Below, in pieces: positions 62,716-64,000 of a DNA stretch of 64,000 bases. The notes under the pieces are model-generated. The model was given only the letters and a program-made list of their open reading frames with translations, did not search any database and was not told the DNA's origin. The DNA comes from Centropus unirufus (Eukaryota; Chordata; Aves; Cuculiformes; Centropidae), in the NCBI GenBank assembly GCA_013397695.1, contig VYZI01000002.1, positions 1,178,001-1,242,000 of the forward strand. Reading direction: 5' to 3'. A program made the position numbers and the translations under genes. The stretch's first letter is position 1, and the number at the start of each line of letters is the position of its first letter.

Positions 62716-63837
62716 TTCTGAATTCCTATTGTATATTAATCCTGCCACCCCATGTTACCAGAGATGTCATTTGGAGGAAAACACAAAGCAGCATTAAGAA
62801 GCAGCACTCCCAGCACAGCAAGAATAGGGAATATAGGCCTGACAGGCTGAAGAGATGACCATAGGTTTCAGAAATACTCACATGCTTTTTATGTACAGAA
62901 GTACAAACCTCTATTTTATCATTATGCCAAAAAAACAGCGTGAAATTGCCTCTATTGATTTTCCTCAAGAAAAATGGAGACTGGTTTCCATTAATCTGTC
63001 TTATTAGAAACATAGTTCATTTGTATCTGTATTGTTCTTCTAGACGCTTTAAAGAAAATTGGCATTCTGAGTAGGAATTAGTCTAGTATGATTATCTTTG
63101 ATTTATTTGATACGGTCCCATTGTACTCTAAGGACTAAATCCTCCGCTTTTTCAAAAGTATTTTTGTAAAAAATATTTGTCCTCAGAGGACTTAAAATTG
63201 CAATAAATTTACCCTAACTCATCATGCTGATACTGCCTTGATTTTTATTTCTTGTTTCTTTATAATAATCAGTGAGAGAGGTGATAAATCTTCTCTGCAC
63301 TGAAAATTCATCTCTGCTTGATTTCTTTCCATATTTATCTTTCCCGATAATAGGAGTGGAGGCAAGTGAAAATCTTTTGATTCATAGGTGCATTAACTCT
63401 GAAACTAGGTAAGGAAAAGTCTCCTCTCTGCAGTAGGACAAACTATCAACTTGTCACCCCACAGAAGAGTGCCTAAAGTGCAGTGAAGGCCCATCCTTTC
63501 ATCAGTTTATCCACCGGCTCTATCAGCCAAAAAAACCCCATTTTGATTCCTAATGTTTTATTCCATTTTTTATTTGCTTGTCCACTGCAGTTTCAACATA
63601 AACTTTGGAAAACATTACTGGACCTATTTGTCGGAAATAACTGTTCTTCTTTGTTTTCATTCCTTTAGCAGCTGCTTTCCAGCAACTGAGAAAGAACTTA
63701 AATCTGCTAGTTGTTAATTATTACACTGCTCTCCCACTCCCACCTCCATATGTACAACCTGATCACGCTCTCCCTTATCAGAAAAACATCCCAGAAACTA
63801 CACTACGTAGCTACAGTTACAGTAAAAGGGTTTCTGC

Positions 63838-63942
63838 ACACAGAGGTTCTGATTCAGTTATTGCTTGATACTCTCTCGGGGAAACTTGACTTCAGTGGGA
63901 GTTGTTCCCCATAATGACTGAGCAGAGATTTCAGGGCATGGA
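63838..63942 (+). repeat. Possible ancient amniote repeat remnant
   Basis: 'gggaaacttgacttcagtgg' then 'gagttgttcccc' and 'gatttcagggc' resembles the old amniote repeat built around 'ttgacttcaatgggag'. Short and diverged. Confidence 0.3.
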
Positions 63943-64000
63943 CTACAGAGCACAGGAACACCCACAGAAATTTTATGTAGCAGATCAAGATAGTGAAGCC

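Larger units (their letters stand above)
52625..64000. other. Intergenic DNA to the right edge, no gene seen
   Basis: AT-rich sequence with no recognisable gene apart from the orphan exon-like segment at 53703. It contains a T tract at 57247-57259 and faint ancient repeats near 62500-62715 and 63840-63940. In human the neighbour on this side of ACOX3 is HTRA3, tail to tail, but I find no HTRA3 protease or PDZ exon here. Confidence 0.6.

Overview
This window is vertebrate nuclear DNA, almost certainly from a bird. It contains at least eight fragments of chicken-repeat-1 (CR1) LINEs with the characteristic avian 3' end, spliced genes with canonical GT-AG introns, and a GC-rich CpG-island promoter. 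The two genes form a head-to-head pair known from tetrapods: TRMT44 on the minus strand and ACOX3 on the plus strand (the same pair as human 4p16.1).

Layout. Positions 1-3492 hold the first three coding exons of TRMT44 (tRNA-Ser Um44 methyltransferase), read right to left; the gene continues beyond the left edge. Positions about 3040-3620 are a CpG island acting as a shared bidirectional promoter. The TRMT44 start codon lies only 80 bp from the donor of a probable non-coding first exon of ACOX3. Positions 7235-34213 hold 17 coding exons of ACOX3 (peroxisomal acyl-CoA oxidase 3). They join in frame into a 706-residue protein ending in a PTS1-like Pro-Lys-Leu, followed by a 3'UTR with a polyadenylation signal at 34529. 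The largest intron is 8.7 kb and contains a near-consensus CTCF motif. CR1 fragments lie in TRMT44 intron 1, in several ACOX3 introns and just past ACOX3.

From about 34.6 kb to the right edge, roughly 29 kb, I see no intact gene. It is AT-rich and contains CR1 copies, faint ancient repeats and possible regulatory elements. The most unusual item is at 52544-52622. This segment aligns over its length to the penultimate coding exon of ACOX3 (30311-30397), with differences concentrated at third codon positions, a three-codon deletion, a one-base insertion and a preserved donor-like GT. I read it as the relic of an ancient, decayed ACOX3 paralogue downstream of the live gene.

Together the genes suggest a housekeeping bidirectional unit: one product modifies tRNA-Ser in the cytoplasm and the other oxidises branched-chain acyl-CoAs in peroxisomes. 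They share a promoter, not a pathway. No tRNA, rRNA, CRISPR or prokaryotic feature was seen.
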